From NCBI GenBank assembly GCA_963706785.1, contig CAVPNJ010000004.1, positions 186,001 through 250,000 of the forward strand: a DNA stretch of 64,000 nt, given 5' to 3'. Both the position numbers and the translations under genes were made by a program. This document shows, one piece after another, positions 16,773-25,245 of this stretch (its first letter is position 1; each line of letters starts with the position of its first letter). The notes below the pieces were generated by a model. The model saw nothing but the letters and a program-made list of their open reading frames with translations. It was not told the origin of the DNA and ran no database searches. This stretch comes from Pollutimonas sp963706785. GTDB taxonomy: Bacteria > Pseudomonadota > Gammaproteobacteria > Burkholderiales > Burkholderiaceae_B.

Positions 16773-17174
16773 ATGAGAAACACCATAGCGATCACCTTGT
16801 ATGCAATGTCTTTAGGATTAACCTCTATCGGATATGCTCAAGGCACTACCGGCCGGTCTGGCTCGGGCGCGGCAAGCGGCGAAAAACAGGCCGAATCAAC
16901 GAGTCCAAGCGCACTATCAGGCAGCGCAGGCACCAAGCAACAGGACAATACGAAGGCTGCTCTTCAAAGGGGCGACACCCCTGTTGAACGCGCGACGCCT
17001 ACAAACCCAGTCGACGAAAGCGGCACGGCAAGCAATCGATCATCGAGCGGTAGCAGCACCAATACCTCACCTGCTCAAGTCCCAAGTAAAACCGGCAAGA
17101 CCTCAGAATCGGTGAAATCCAGTCCACCGCTACCCGACACATCTACGCACCGATCCGGAGCGGCGCCGAAGTAG
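16773..17174 (+). CDS. Secreted low-complexity Ser/Thr/Gly-rich protein
   Basis: A 133-residue product with a clear signal peptide (MRNTIAITLYAMSLGLTSIG, cleavage near YAQ-GT). The rest is almost entirely Ser, Thr, Gly, Ala, Pro, Lys and Gln with no recognisable domain; it is probably disordered in the periplasm or outside the cell. The start is preceded by GGGAGAATTCA. The ribosome site partly overlaps a near-palindrome (CCGGATAATTATCGGG). Function not known. Similar small secreted proteins are common in this family of bacteria. Confidence 0.7.
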   Translation: MRNTIAITLYAMSLGLTSIGYAQGTTGRSGSGAASGEKQAESTSPSALSGSAGTKQQDNTKAALQRGDTPVERATPTNPVDESGTASNRSSSGSSTNTSPAQVPSKTGKTSESVKSSPPLPDTSTHRSGAAPK

Positions 17175-17400
17175 CAAGCAGGCAGCCCAGCTTCGTGGGC
17201 GGTCCGCTTCGCACCTGCACCATGAACGATTCACGTTTTTCGAATGTCGTATTCAACTAATACGGCTACTTAAGCTTCTGCAGTGTTGTTAAAAGACAGG
17301 CAGGGACTCGCGCTCGCATCGTCATTTGCGCATGCGCCCTGCGGCGCTCGGTTACGGCCGAAGCCACATACCTAAAACACAATACAGGCAGGAGACAACA

Positions 17401-18483
17401 ATGAATATCGGACAAAAAAAGTGGCTTACGCCGGCCATGCTGGTTTATTCCCTAGGCGGAAGCCTGGTCGACCGCCGGGCATCGCTGCGGGACAATCCAC
17501 AAAGCCATCTCCCGGCCCGGGCAATGGTTCTCACCGCATGCGTGGCCATGACACTGGCTGCGGCGAATGCTGTCGCTCAATCAACCGACGTGGCTTCAAC
17601 CTATCCCAGCAAGGCCGTCACCATCATTTCGCCCTTTTCCGCGGGTGGTGGCACCGACTTTATCGCAAGGCTGCTTGCCTCGGAGTTATCAAAAGGTCTC
17701 GGTCAGTCAGTCGTCGTGGAAAACCGGCCCGGTGCGAACGGTATGATCGGATCCAGTTACGTCGCCAAGGCGAAGCCCGACGGCTATACGCTTCTATTGG
17801 GAACTGTAGGTACTCATGGCATAAATCAGGCGGTATACGACAATGTCCTTTACGACACCGTGAAAGATTTCGCACCGATTTCGCTTATCGGCAGCACGCC
17901 GATGCTGATACTCGCCCACCCGAGCGTGAGAGCAAATAACGCCGCGGAACTAGTAGACGAGGCAGGACGGAGCGATACGCCGATGATTTTTTCATCTGCA
18001 GGTATCGGTAGTGTGGGGCATGTTGCTGGCGAACTTTTTGCCCAGCAGTCAGGCATCAATTTGATCCATGCCCCCTATCGAGGCGCCGCTCCGGCCGCGG
18101 TGGACTTGGTCGGAGGACAGCTCCAGTTGATGTTTGGCACCCCGGTGTCGACGGCCAACTACGTTGAATCCGGAAAAGTAAAGGTTCTGGGTGTTACCTC
18201 AGCAAAACGATCCAGACTTGTTCCCGATGTGCCCACGTTGGCTGAGCAGGGTTTCAAAGATTTTGACGTCAGCACTTGGTATGGGCTGTTGGCCCCCGCC
18301 AATACTCCAAAACCGATAATAGATAAGCTGGCCCAAAAGACCATAGAATTTCTGGCGCAGCCCAACATACAGCAGCAAATGCTGGTGCAGGGGCTCGAAA
18401 CCGTAGGAAACCGCCCTGAAGAATTTGATGCGCTGATTCGCTCGGAAGTGTCGAAATGGTCAAAAATCAAGCAGGCAAAATAA
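17401..18483 (+). CDS. Bug/TctC family receptor, orphan
   Basis: A 360-residue periplasmic receptor with the family motifs YPSKAVTIISPFSAGGGTDF, VVVENRPGANGMIGSSYVA, INLIHAPYRGAAPAAVDL and ending KWSKIKQAK. There is no permease or enzyme next to it, as is common for this expanded family, so the ligand is unknown. The start at 17401 has a strong GGAGACAACA site. It places about 41 polar residues before the real hydrophobic signal core (AMVLTACVAMTLAAANAVAQ). An internal ATG at 17524 would give a normal-length signal. The first start has better translation signals, so the long n-region may be genuine. Confidence 0.9.
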   Translation: MNIGQKKWLTPAMLVYSLGGSLVDRRASLRDNPQSHLPARAMVLTACVAMTLAAANAVAQSTDVASTYPSKAVTIISPFSAGGGTDFIARLLASELSKGLGQSVVVENRPGANGMIGSSYVAKAKPDGYTLLLGTVGTHGINQAVYDNVLYDTVKDFAPISLIGSTPMLILAHPSVRANNAAELVDEAGRSDTPMIFSSAGIGSVGHVAGELFAQQSGINLIHAPYRGAAPAAVDLVGGQLQLMFGTPVSTANYVESGKVKVLGVTSAKRSRLVPDVPTLAEQGFKDFDVSTWYGLLAPANTPKPIIDKLAQKTIEFLAQPNIQQQMLVQGLETVGNRPEEFDALIRSEVSKWSKIKQAK

Positions 18484-18584
18484 TCACGCCTCTTAAAGGG
18501 CATGCCTGGCCGCCTGAGAAATCATTTTCCTGGAATAGCGGGGCCTTTGTGCTAAGGTAAGAGCTGCCTTCTTATAGAAAAACC

Positions 18585-19757
18585 ATGCGTCGCTTTTCAT
18601 TTTTCCTTCGTCTGCCAGTTATTGTCTTCCTGGCACATACTTATGTGGGAATAAGATTGGCAGGCGCCGTGGAATCGGCTCCATGGTCGGCGTTGACCTT
18701 AGGCGGTTTGCTAGCCGTTTATCTTTTGATCATGGCCGGGTTTGCTGCAAGGCGTACCACTGGAACGACTTGGGGGGATGCCGTTGCCTGGGTCGGCTTC
18801 CTATTCCTGGGCCTGTTTTCCTGGTTGTTTGTAACTACGCTGCTGCGAGATGTTGTGCTGCTGATTGCATTTAGCATGCATGCCCTCATCCCGCTGACAA
18901 TAACAGACCATCGCCTCAGTGAACTGTCAGCGCAAACCGCAGTGGCGGTGCCGCTGATCAGCATTCTGGCTGTCCTGCTCGGTTCATTCAATGCTCGGCG
19001 GTTGGCTCCAGTTGCTGATGTCCGTGTTCACCTTGCCGGGATGCCTACTGCTCTGGAAGGCTTCACTATTGTGCAAATTACCGATTTGCATGTGGGTCCG
19101 ACCATAAAAAGTGGCTATGTGGCCGCCGTCGTAGAGGCCGCCAATACCTTATCCGCCGATATAGTTGTGTTAACCGGCGATCTAGTGGACGGCGATGTAA
19201 AAACATTGGGTGCGCATACCCTCCCGTTGTCCAACTTGCGGGCGCCCCTCGGGGTCTACGCCGTAACCGGAAACCATGAATACTATTCCGGTGCAGCACA
19301 GTGGGTTGCTGAATTTGAGCGCTTGGGTATTAAGGTGCTAATGAACCAGCATAAAATTCTGCACTACTGCGGCGAACAGTTAATTCTGGCCGGCGTCACC
19401 GATTTTGGGGCCGCGCATTTCGACAGCGCGCATGCCAGTGATCCCGCATTGGCGTTGGATGGTGCGCCTAATGATGTAGCCATCAAGAAGATACTGCTGG
19501 CGCACCAACCCCGTAGCGCAATAGCGGCTGCAGCGGCGGGTTTTGACTTGCAAATATCGGGGCATACTCACGGCGGACAATTCTGGCCGTGGAACTACTT
19601 CGTTCCACTGCAGCAGCCGTTTGTAGCGGGTTTGCATCGACTGGGCGAAATGCAGGTGTATGTCAGCCGGGGCACCGGATACTGGGGTCCGCCCATGCGC
19701 ATAGGCGCTCGCTCCGAAATTACCCGTATACGCTTGTCTGCCGCCACATCGCTCTAA
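18585..19757 (+). CDS. Membrane-anchored metallophosphoesterase (YkuE/YaeI-like)
   Basis: A 390-residue protein. The first ~150 residues form about four membrane segments; a calcineurin-like phosphoesterase domain follows. The metal motifs are in order: IVQITDLHVG, VLTGDLVDGD, AVTGNHEYY, LLAHQP and ISGHTHGGQFWP. Family members YkuE and YaeI include a metal-dependent phosphodiesterase active on UDP-diacylglucosamine-like lipids and related substrates; exact activity here is not shown. The catalytic domain most likely faces the periplasm or cytoplasmic surface next to the membrane. It is a single gene. Confidence 0.9.
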   Translation: MRRFSFFLRLPVIVFLAHTYVGIRLAGAVESAPWSALTLGGLLAVYLLIMAGFAARRTTGTTWGDAVAWVGFLFLGLFSWLFVTTLLRDVVLLIAFSMHALIPLTITDHRLSELSAQTAVAVPLISILAVLLGSFNARRLAPVADVRVHLAGMPTALEGFTIVQITDLHVGPTIKSGYVAAVVEAANTLSADIVVLTGDLVDGDVKTLGAHTLPLSNLRAPLGVYAVTGNHEYYSGAAQWVAEFERLGIKVLMNQHKILHYCGEQLILAGVTDFGAAHFDSAHASDPALALDGAPNDVAIKKILLAHQPRSAIAAAAAGFDLQISGHTHGGQFWPWNYFVPLQQPFVAGLHRLGEMQVYVSRGTGYWGPPMRIGARSEITRIRLSAATSL

Positions 19758-19875
19758 TAGCGCTGCCGCCGGCCTCGAGAACTGAACGCCCCCGCCACAA
19801 TCGGGTGCTATTGACTTAGTATGGCGATTGTTTTGATCTGCAGAATGCATAACATCAACATCGGAGGAGAGACCT

Positions 19876-21321
19876 ATGAAGATCGTTCCAGCGAGTATGC
19901 TCGTTGACGACCGATCGAATGCACTGCCATCTCCCCCTTTGCTCGTCGAGACGCTGCGCAACGTCGCTCGTCGTTATCGCTTGCCAGCCATGGCTTTCAC
20001 ATCCCTTCAGATACAAGAAGCCAGTCCGGCGGCGGCGCTCGCGATTGTGATCGAAAAGGCCCGCGAGGCAGTGGTGCGCGGTGAAGTGCCGGACGCGGCC
20101 CTAAAGGGCCTTTTCACCGAGGCGCTTGCGCATATGATTCATAAAGCGATGCTCGTGGAATCTGGAGACCCTGGCTTTCAGGCCATGGTACTAAGGCATC
20201 GGACGTTGCAGGTGCGCGAGTACGCGTCGCTGTCCTCTCTCGCTGATCAGGATCGCCGCCAGATCCATGCAACTGTCAATGCGATCGCCCATCCAGCCAA
20301 ACAGCAGCGAATTCTGCCTGGTCAACAACGCGAGGCACTGGCTCAGTTGCACACGTCCGCATCCTGCAAATCATGGTCTAAGCTCGCCGATATCGTGCGA
20401 CGACTACTCGATATGCCGCAGATCGCAAGCGAATCGCCATTCGAGCGCGGTTTGATACAACTACTTGAAAGTCCTGCGCTAGCACGTCTGCAGCGTCTCG
20501 AAGCCTTGGCGTCGGATGAAGCCGTGCGTCAGTATCAATCACTGCGGGTCAAGCATGGCCCGCCCTCGGGAAGCCCTAGCGCAGCGGCACAAGGCTCGGC
20601 TTCACAGCACCGTGGTGCTGCTGTCGAAGCATTGGCCGCAGAGACACTCAAGGCCCTGGCCCGCCGACTTAACGCCGAGCAGGATGATTGGGGGCCATAC
20701 TGCGTCGTAACCTCGATGCGCGTACCGGCGTCAATTCCCGCCAGCCCCGAGCGCGCCAAGAGCGAGTGGGACGCTGTTTTGCTACGGCGAGCGAAAACTG
20801 ACGATGCGACGCCAGTTTGGGACGTTTGCTTGCTTGTAGAAGCCAAGGCTTCGGTAGACGCCGCAACAACCGACCTTCCGCGACTGCTGCGCGGACTGCG
20901 TCTGCTCTCGCATGCCAAAGAAAATGTCATCTACTCGTTTGAGGCTAAGCAAGGAACGGTGCGCCTGCGCGGTGCATCGCTGCGGGCGCTAACAACCGAC
21001 GAAGCCAGCTTAATAAGAACGGTTCTCTATTGCTGTGATGCGCCTGCCGATGTGGCTCCTCGTCTGCTCAGTGCCGCCAGCCGGATGCAACTTCTGTCTG
21101 CCGCGGCCAGTATGGAGTTCGCTTGCAACCTGGCGGATAAACAACATGCTGCTCTTCATGACCTCGAGCCTGTTTGGCATCAGCTGTTGGAATCTCCCCG
21201 CTGGGGTGCGGTGCTTCACCAGTACCCGATGCTGCGCCAGGTACGTGAATTGATGGTTCATAGTGAAGATCTGTTGGCCGCGATTCACGGCGCGGCAGCA
21301 CCAGACGCATCGTCAATGTGA
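19876..21321 (+). CDS. Unassigned protein with PD-(D/E)XK-like C-terminal motif
   Basis: A 481-residue soluble protein starting after a GGAGGAGAGACCT site. The N-terminal 240 residues are helical, Ala/Leu/Arg-rich. The C-terminal part shows a helix GAAVEALAAE (G247, E251), then EWDAVLL (E297, D299) and VEAKAS (E322-A-K324). This spacing and the hydrophobic strands around it resemble a PD-(D/E)XK nuclease core. From memory, relatives occur widely in Burkholderiales and some carry a DAHP synthase label; I see no DAHP synthase motif here. No toxin, methylase or mobile gene is adjacent. Function unknown; nuclease activity is inference. Confidence 0.7.
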   Translation: MKIVPASMLVDDRSNALPSPPLLVETLRNVARRYRLPAMAFTSLQIQEASPAAALAIVIEKAREAVVRGEVPDAALKGLFTEALAHMIHKAMLVESGDPGFQAMVLRHRTLQVREYASLSSLADQDRRQIHATVNAIAHPAKQQRILPGQQREALAQLHTSASCKSWSKLADIVRRLLDMPQIASESPFERGLIQLLESPALARLQRLEALASDEAVRQYQSLRVKHGPPSGSPSAAAQGSASQHRGAAVEALAAETLKALARRLNAEQDDWGPYCVVTSMRVPASIPASPERAKSEWDAVLLRRAKTDDATPVWDVCLLVEAKASVDAATTDLPRLLRGLRLLSHAKENVIYSFEAKQGTVRLRGASLRALTTDEASLIRTVLYCCDAPADVAPRLLSAASRMQLLSAAASMEFACNLADKQHAALHDLEPVWHQLLESPRWGAVLHQYPMLRQVRELMVHSEDLLAAIHGAAAPDASSM

Positions 21322-21372
21322 CACCGAGGCATTCATGATCCACGCATTAATGTCGGCCTATATCAGCGGTCA

Positions 21373-21399
21373 CCAGTCAGGAAAATCTATCCTGACCGG
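21373..21399. terminator. Hairpin between convergent genes
   Basis: GTCAGGA, seven-base loop, TCCTGAC, with two further flanking C-G pairs after one mismatch. It lies between the stops of the convergent genes ending at 21321 and 21411. On the plus strand CGGCTTTCTATTGTTT follows, so it probably terminates the plus transcript and perhaps both. Confidence 0.6.
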
Positions 21400-21410
21400 C
21401 TTTCTATTGT

Positions 21411-21758
21411 TTACGAAGCAGCCGGCTCATCACCGTCAGTCGACTCTTCAGCCTCTACCTCATCAAGGGCGACATCTTCCGCGGCATCGCCTTCAGCATC
21501 CTCAGCCGCGTCAGGATCTTCCGCCCCGACGTCTTCACTTACGACGTCTGTACCAGCGTCCTGCTCATCGTCCTCTTTGGCTGAGTCGGCCTCTCCTTCT
21601 TCTTGCGTATCTGCCTCGTCTGTTTCAGCGCTAGTATCTTCCAGAGCCGTATCGACGTCTTCGAGAACCGCCACATTTTCTTCAACCTGGATGTCGGCGA
21701 CGCTATCAACTTCAGATACCGCTGCTTGATCTTGCTCTAGATTTTGGTTTTGTGTCAT
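21411..21758 (-). CDS. Extremely acidic small protein
   Basis: A 115-residue protein with 45 Asp/Glu, one Lys, and no Arg or His by my count. It has no signal peptide and is built of short acidic blocks separated by Ala, Val, Ser and Thr, so it is almost surely disordered. Start chosen at the ATG after GGAGATTGAC; the open frame extends upstream to 21890 with unrelated composition. The leader matches that of the acidic protein at 9381. I do not recognise a family. Possible roles are a cation or basic-protein binder or a DNA mimic; none is shown. Confidence 0.65.
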   Translation of the reverse strand: MTQNQNLEQDQAAVSEVDSVADIQVEENVAVLEDVDTALEDTSAETDEADTQEEGEADSAKEDDEQDAGTDVVSEDVGAEDPDAAEDAEGDAAEDVALDEVEAEESTDGDEPAAS

Positions 21759-22018
21759 GTCAATCTCCACTATTAGTTTGATAGATGTGTTTTCGATAGG
21801 CACAGTCCATTTATGGTCAGTCTCCTGAGGGGCACCCTGAAGCGCCGCAGGGCCGCTTCTTTTAGGCTGGGAAAAGCCCCCGTTTACCATCCGCGCAAGC
21901 GCAAAACTGCCCTCAGATAGTCGTCTTTTTGGTTCGAGCTACCAATTAGCCAGATGGCACATATGGATAACAAATAGCGTTGGGGAAAACGGCATATAGA
22001 TGCGAACAGTATTGAGAA

Positions 22019-22936
22019 TCAATCCGAAAGTACTCTCGCGTTTTCATTCCAATCTCGTTCCAGCGCACCTGAGAACAATCGCAGCTGGTACTGAATATCC
22101 ACACCAAACCGGCTAAGCTTGGACGCCACGGCCTCTGCATTTTGATTTATTTCGGACATCTCAGGCAGGCTTCCCCGTCGCGCCATAATAATGCGGTTGG
22201 GTCCCCGTAAATTGAAGAACTTGCCAAACACATCGGCATAAGTAACCGACTCCTGATCGTAGACGTGGCTGCGCGAAAAGGTATTGGCTACCAATACCCC
22301 GCCTGGCGTCAAAATGGCATAGACGTGTTGTAGGAACTGACGTGTGAGCAAATGGGGGGGGATATAGTCCACGTCGAATGCGTCGAGCATAATTAAGTCA
22401 TATTGCCGCCCCTGGCGATGTGCACGCTCGATGAAGGCACGTCCGTCTTCGACGAAAATACGTTGCTTGGCATTGGGCTCATAACCAAAATAATTTTTGG
22501 CCACATTGACTACGGCGGGATCAATTTCGACAGTATCAATGGTGGCCTGCGGAATCGCCTTGGCCAATGCACGGGAAAGTGAACCGCCCCCGAGCCCCAC
22601 AATCAGCACACGCCTCGGCTCCGGATTCACAAACAGCGCGGTCATCATCGTCCGGGTATAGCTGAATACCAGCTCGTCGGGGTCGTCGAGATCGATGCAA
22701 GTTTGGCGTCCCAGGTCTTCTGGACTATTGAAGTTCATGCACCGTTGGTCGAGTTCTTCGAATACAACAACGGGAGCGAATTCGGAGGGCTCTGTGTGGA
22801 TAACCGCAGCGGAGCCACGGTTTAACAGGGCGACAGCGGTGATCAGAGCAAAGCACGCCCCCAAAACGGACACTATAACGACAGGAGATCCGCGAAACGA
22901 ACGAAGAAATGCCATAAGATCACCAAAGTTAGGCAT
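22019..22936 (-). CDS. Membrane-anchored spermidine synthase-like methyltransferase-fold protein
   Basis: A 305-residue protein. One N-terminal membrane segment (VVIVSVLGACFALITAVALL) is followed by a spermidine-synthase-type Rossmann domain: VLIVGLGGGSLSRALAK, then TVEIDPAVVNVAKNYFG, VEDGRAFIERA and DLIMLDAFDVDYIPPHLLT. True SpeE has a conserved Asp acid-base region (often GGGDG and DSTDP); here the positions read GGGSL and DAFDV, so it is probably not a classical polyamine synthase. Many bacterial genomes encode such divergent, membrane-linked forms of unknown substrate. The small membrane protein and DUF6152-like genes lie upstream on the same strand. Confidence 0.82.
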   Translation of the reverse strand: MPNFGDLMAFLRSFRGSPVVIVSVLGACFALITAVALLNRGSAAVIHTEPSEFAPVVVFEELDQRCMNFNSPEDLGRQTCIDLDDPDELVFSYTRTMMTALFVNPEPRRVLIVGLGGGSLSRALAKAIPQATIDTVEIDPAVVNVAKNYFGYEPNAKQRIFVEDGRAFIERAHRQGRQYDLIMLDAFDVDYIPPHLLTRQFLQHVYAILTPGGVLVANTFSRSHVYDQESVTYADVFGKFFNLRGPNRIIMARRGSLPEMSEINQNAEAVASKLSRFGVDIQYQLRLFSGALERDWNENARVLSD

Positions 22937-22967
22937 ACCTTGTTAGCTAGAGCTGGCTGGTCAGGTC

Positions 22968-23447
22968 TTAAACGTAGGCTAGCAGTCGGCCACAAGTCGC
23001 CGCCGCTATCCATAACAGCAAAGAGGCTACCGCCTGGATACGCCCGAGGACCGGTGGGTCTTGGTCCCACAGCGATAAACGCCCTGCCCAAATTGCCCGG
23101 AAGAGCAGCGCGTTGACAATACCAAGCAGAATAAAACCAAGCTTAAAAGGCAGCAATGGATTATTTAAAAGCGGGCCGGCGTCCGCGGAAAACAGCAGCA
23201 CGCCACTAAGTAAAAGTATCACGAGCCCCGCTACGGCGAGGGGCGTCAATAGGGACGATACTTCGCTTAACTGAAGGCGGCGGCCTATGCCCAACAAGCG
23301 CAGGTCGAGTACCAGCATCGAACCGACAAGCAGGACCAAGCCAGCCAAATGCACCACATTAACCGCGGGATACGCAAAATCTGAAACGCGCATCCATTCG
23401 CCAATCGGCGACGCCTCAAGCCAGGCAGCCCAGCGACTAAGAGCCAC
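22968..23447 (-). CDS. Small four-helix membrane protein (DUF6644-like)
   Basis: A 159-residue inner-membrane protein with about four hydrophobic segments; the start is GTG. It begins MALSRWAAWLEASPIGEW and carries a VVHLAGLVLLVGSMLVLDLR segment, with a histidine within the second helix that could bind heme or metal. This resembles the DUF6644 / DUF2214-type proteins. Its GTG shares one base with the stop of the upstream gene (TAGTG), so the two are translationally coupled and likely work together. Function not established. Confidence 0.75.
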   Translation of the reverse strand: MALSRWAAWLEASPIGEWMRVSDFAYPAVNVVHLAGLVLLVGSMLVLDLRLLGIGRRLQLSEVSSLLTPLAVAGLVILLLSGVLLFSADAGPLLNNPLLPFKLGFILLGIVNALLFRAIWAGRLSLWDQDPPVLGRIQAVASLLLWIAAATCGRLLAYV

Positions 23448-23797
23448 TAGCGAAGCTCGATCGTTTTGCCGTCGACGGTAATACGTTCGGCCCGGATTTC
23501 GTGAGTACCATCACGCCGAGGATAGCCTTCGATGATCACCCTTTTGCCGACAGTCAGGGCATCTTTCGGCAAACCTCGCGTTTCCATCCGGCGCGTAGGG
23601 GCCAAGATGACATCCCAGCGATTGCCTTGATAGTCAATATCGAGTTCGGCATGGGGATTACGGTACTGTACTTCGAGCACCGCTGTTTCCACTTTGATGG
23701 TTTTGTCGGCATCATAGGAGCTCCAACCATGATGGGCCCATACAGGCCCCGCCGAAACCGCAAATAAGATGGAGCATAACAATGGCTTGATCTGCAT
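23447..23797 (-). CDS. Periplasmic DUF6152-like protein
   Basis: A 116-residue secreted protein. The signal peptide ends near VWA-HH; the mature N-terminus HHGWSSYDADKTI is characteristic of DUF6152-like proteins. It then has VETAVLEVQYRNPHAELDID and an OB-like beta barrel ending KTIELR. The His pair at the mature N-terminus could bind a metal such as copper; that is inference. It is coupled to the membrane protein that follows, which suggests a two-component envelope unit. Confidence 0.8.
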   Translation of the reverse strand: MQIKPLLCSILFAVSAGPVWAHHGWSSYDADKTIKVETAVLEVQYRNPHAELDIDYQGNRWDVILAPTRRMETRGLPKDALTVGKRVIIEGYPRRDGTHEIRAERITVDGKTIELR

Positions 23798-23882
23798 ATC
23801 CGACTCCGCTAGAGACGACGAGGAGCTTATTATAGATAGGTCCTACGTCCGGTGCCTACCACTAAAAGCCTGAATCTTAAGA

Positions 23883-25163
23883 ATGAACAAAGAAACAGAA
23901 CTGAAGCGAGCAAAGCGCACTGCCTTGTGCATGTTACTTGGGGCAGCAATCATTTTTGTCATAACTATTTTCTCGCCCCGAAGCTTCTGGATGGACGGAC
24001 TCAAAGCCATATCCGAGGCGGCAATGGTCGGTGCGATGGCAGACTGGTTCGCTGTAGTGGCACTGTTCAGGCGTGTCCCGATTCCCTTCGTATCCAGGCA
24101 TACGGCCATTATTCCCAGAAACAAGGATAAGATCGCCGAGAATTTGGCGACTTTTGTAAAAGAAAAATTTCTGCACCCCTTATCAATTGTCGAACTGATC
24201 AGAAAGCATGACCCGGCAAAAGCGATTTCAGTTTGGCTCACGGAACCCGCCAACGCCGAACGTATCGCTCGCCATATGGCGACCTTGATACGCAGCATAT
24301 TGGATCTTACCGACGACAGGCGGATCCAGGCGTTTATGAAAAACGCCATTGATGTCATCATCGACAAGGTGAATTTATCTTCTTCAGTCGCCACCGTGCT
24401 GGATAACTTGACCAAAGACGGCCGGCATCAAGAGCTTCTTGATCAAGGCGTGGGCCTTATCATTAAGCAGCTCGACACACCCGCCACACGCATTCTGATA
24501 TCTGAGCAAATCGTTGCGTGGCTAAAACGTGAGCATCCGATCAAAGAAAAAGTCCTTCCAACCGAATGGCTAGGTGAAAACCTCTCGAACCAGATCGCTA
24601 GTGCCGTCAATATGGTGCTTGACGATATTGTTGAAGATAAGGGCCACAAATTTAGAAAAGGTTTCGATGAGGTTCTGGAAAAACTAATTCAACAACTGAA
24701 GAACGACCCGGAGATGGCAAACAAAGCCGAAGAGATAAAGCAATACCTCAAAAACGACCAGGCGCTGAATACCTATGTGAAAGAATTATGGGGCGACTTG
24801 CGCGATTGGCTCAAGCAGGATCTCAACCGCGAAGGCTCCGTTTTGCACGGAAAAATCGCGGCCACAGGCCAATGGGTAGGCCAGGCGTTGAATAAAGACG
24901 CAGATCTGCGGGCGTCGTTAAACCAGCATATGGAACGAGCCGCTAAAACCATGGCTCCCGACTTCTCCGAATTCCTGACGCGTCACATTCGCGATACCGT
25001 CAAAAGTTGGGAGGCGGAGGATATGTCGCGACAAATTGAACTGAACATCGGCAAAGATCTGCAATTTATCAGGATCAATGGAACACTGGTCGGCGGCTTG
25101 ATCGGACTGATACTCTATTTTTGCTCCCACATTCCGCATGCTCTGCAGCTGCTGCTTATGTAA
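23883..25163 (+). CDS. DUF445 family membrane protein
   Basis: A 426-residue protein. It has a first membrane helix near residues 15-35, then the family motif MDGLKAISEAAMVGAMADWF and FRRVPIPFVSRHTAIIPRNK; a long helical, coiled-coil-prone middle part follows, with a closing membrane helix at LVGGLIGLILYFCS. The arrangement is typical of YjiN-type DUF445 proteins, whose role is not well known. Expressed alone. The next gene on this strand begins 82 bases later after an (AT)7 tract. Confidence 0.9.
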   Translation: MNKETELKRAKRTALCMLLGAAIIFVITIFSPRSFWMDGLKAISEAAMVGAMADWFAVVALFRRVPIPFVSRHTAIIPRNKDKIAENLATFVKEKFLHPLSIVELIRKHDPAKAISVWLTEPANAERIARHMATLIRSILDLTDDRRIQAFMKNAIDVIIDKVNLSSSVATVLDNLTKDGRHQELLDQGVGLIIKQLDTPATRILISEQIVAWLKREHPIKEKVLPTEWLGENLSNQIASAVNMVLDDIVEDKGHKFRKGFDEVLEKLIQQLKNDPEMANKAEEIKQYLKNDQALNTYVKELWGDLRDWLKQDLNREGSVLHGKIAATGQWVGQALNKDADLRASLNQHMERAAKTMAPDFSEFLTRHIRDTVKSWEAEDMSRQIELNIGKDLQFIRINGTLVGGLIGLILYFCSHIPHALQLLLM

Positions 25164-25191
25164 TCTTGCGCTGCATGAATGCCTTACTCCC

Positions 25192-25205
25192 ATATATATA
25201 TATAT
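25192..25205. repeat. (AT)7 dinucleotide tract upstream of tpm
   Basis: Seven AT units between the DUF445 stop and the tpm start codon, ending about 40 bases before the ATG. Such tracts can change length by slippage. If it lies in the promoter spacer it could alter expression. No promoter boxes can be fixed with confidence. Confidence 0.8.
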
Positions 25206-25245
25206 CTCTACAATAGACCTCACTTATCACTGTAAGGATTGCTTT

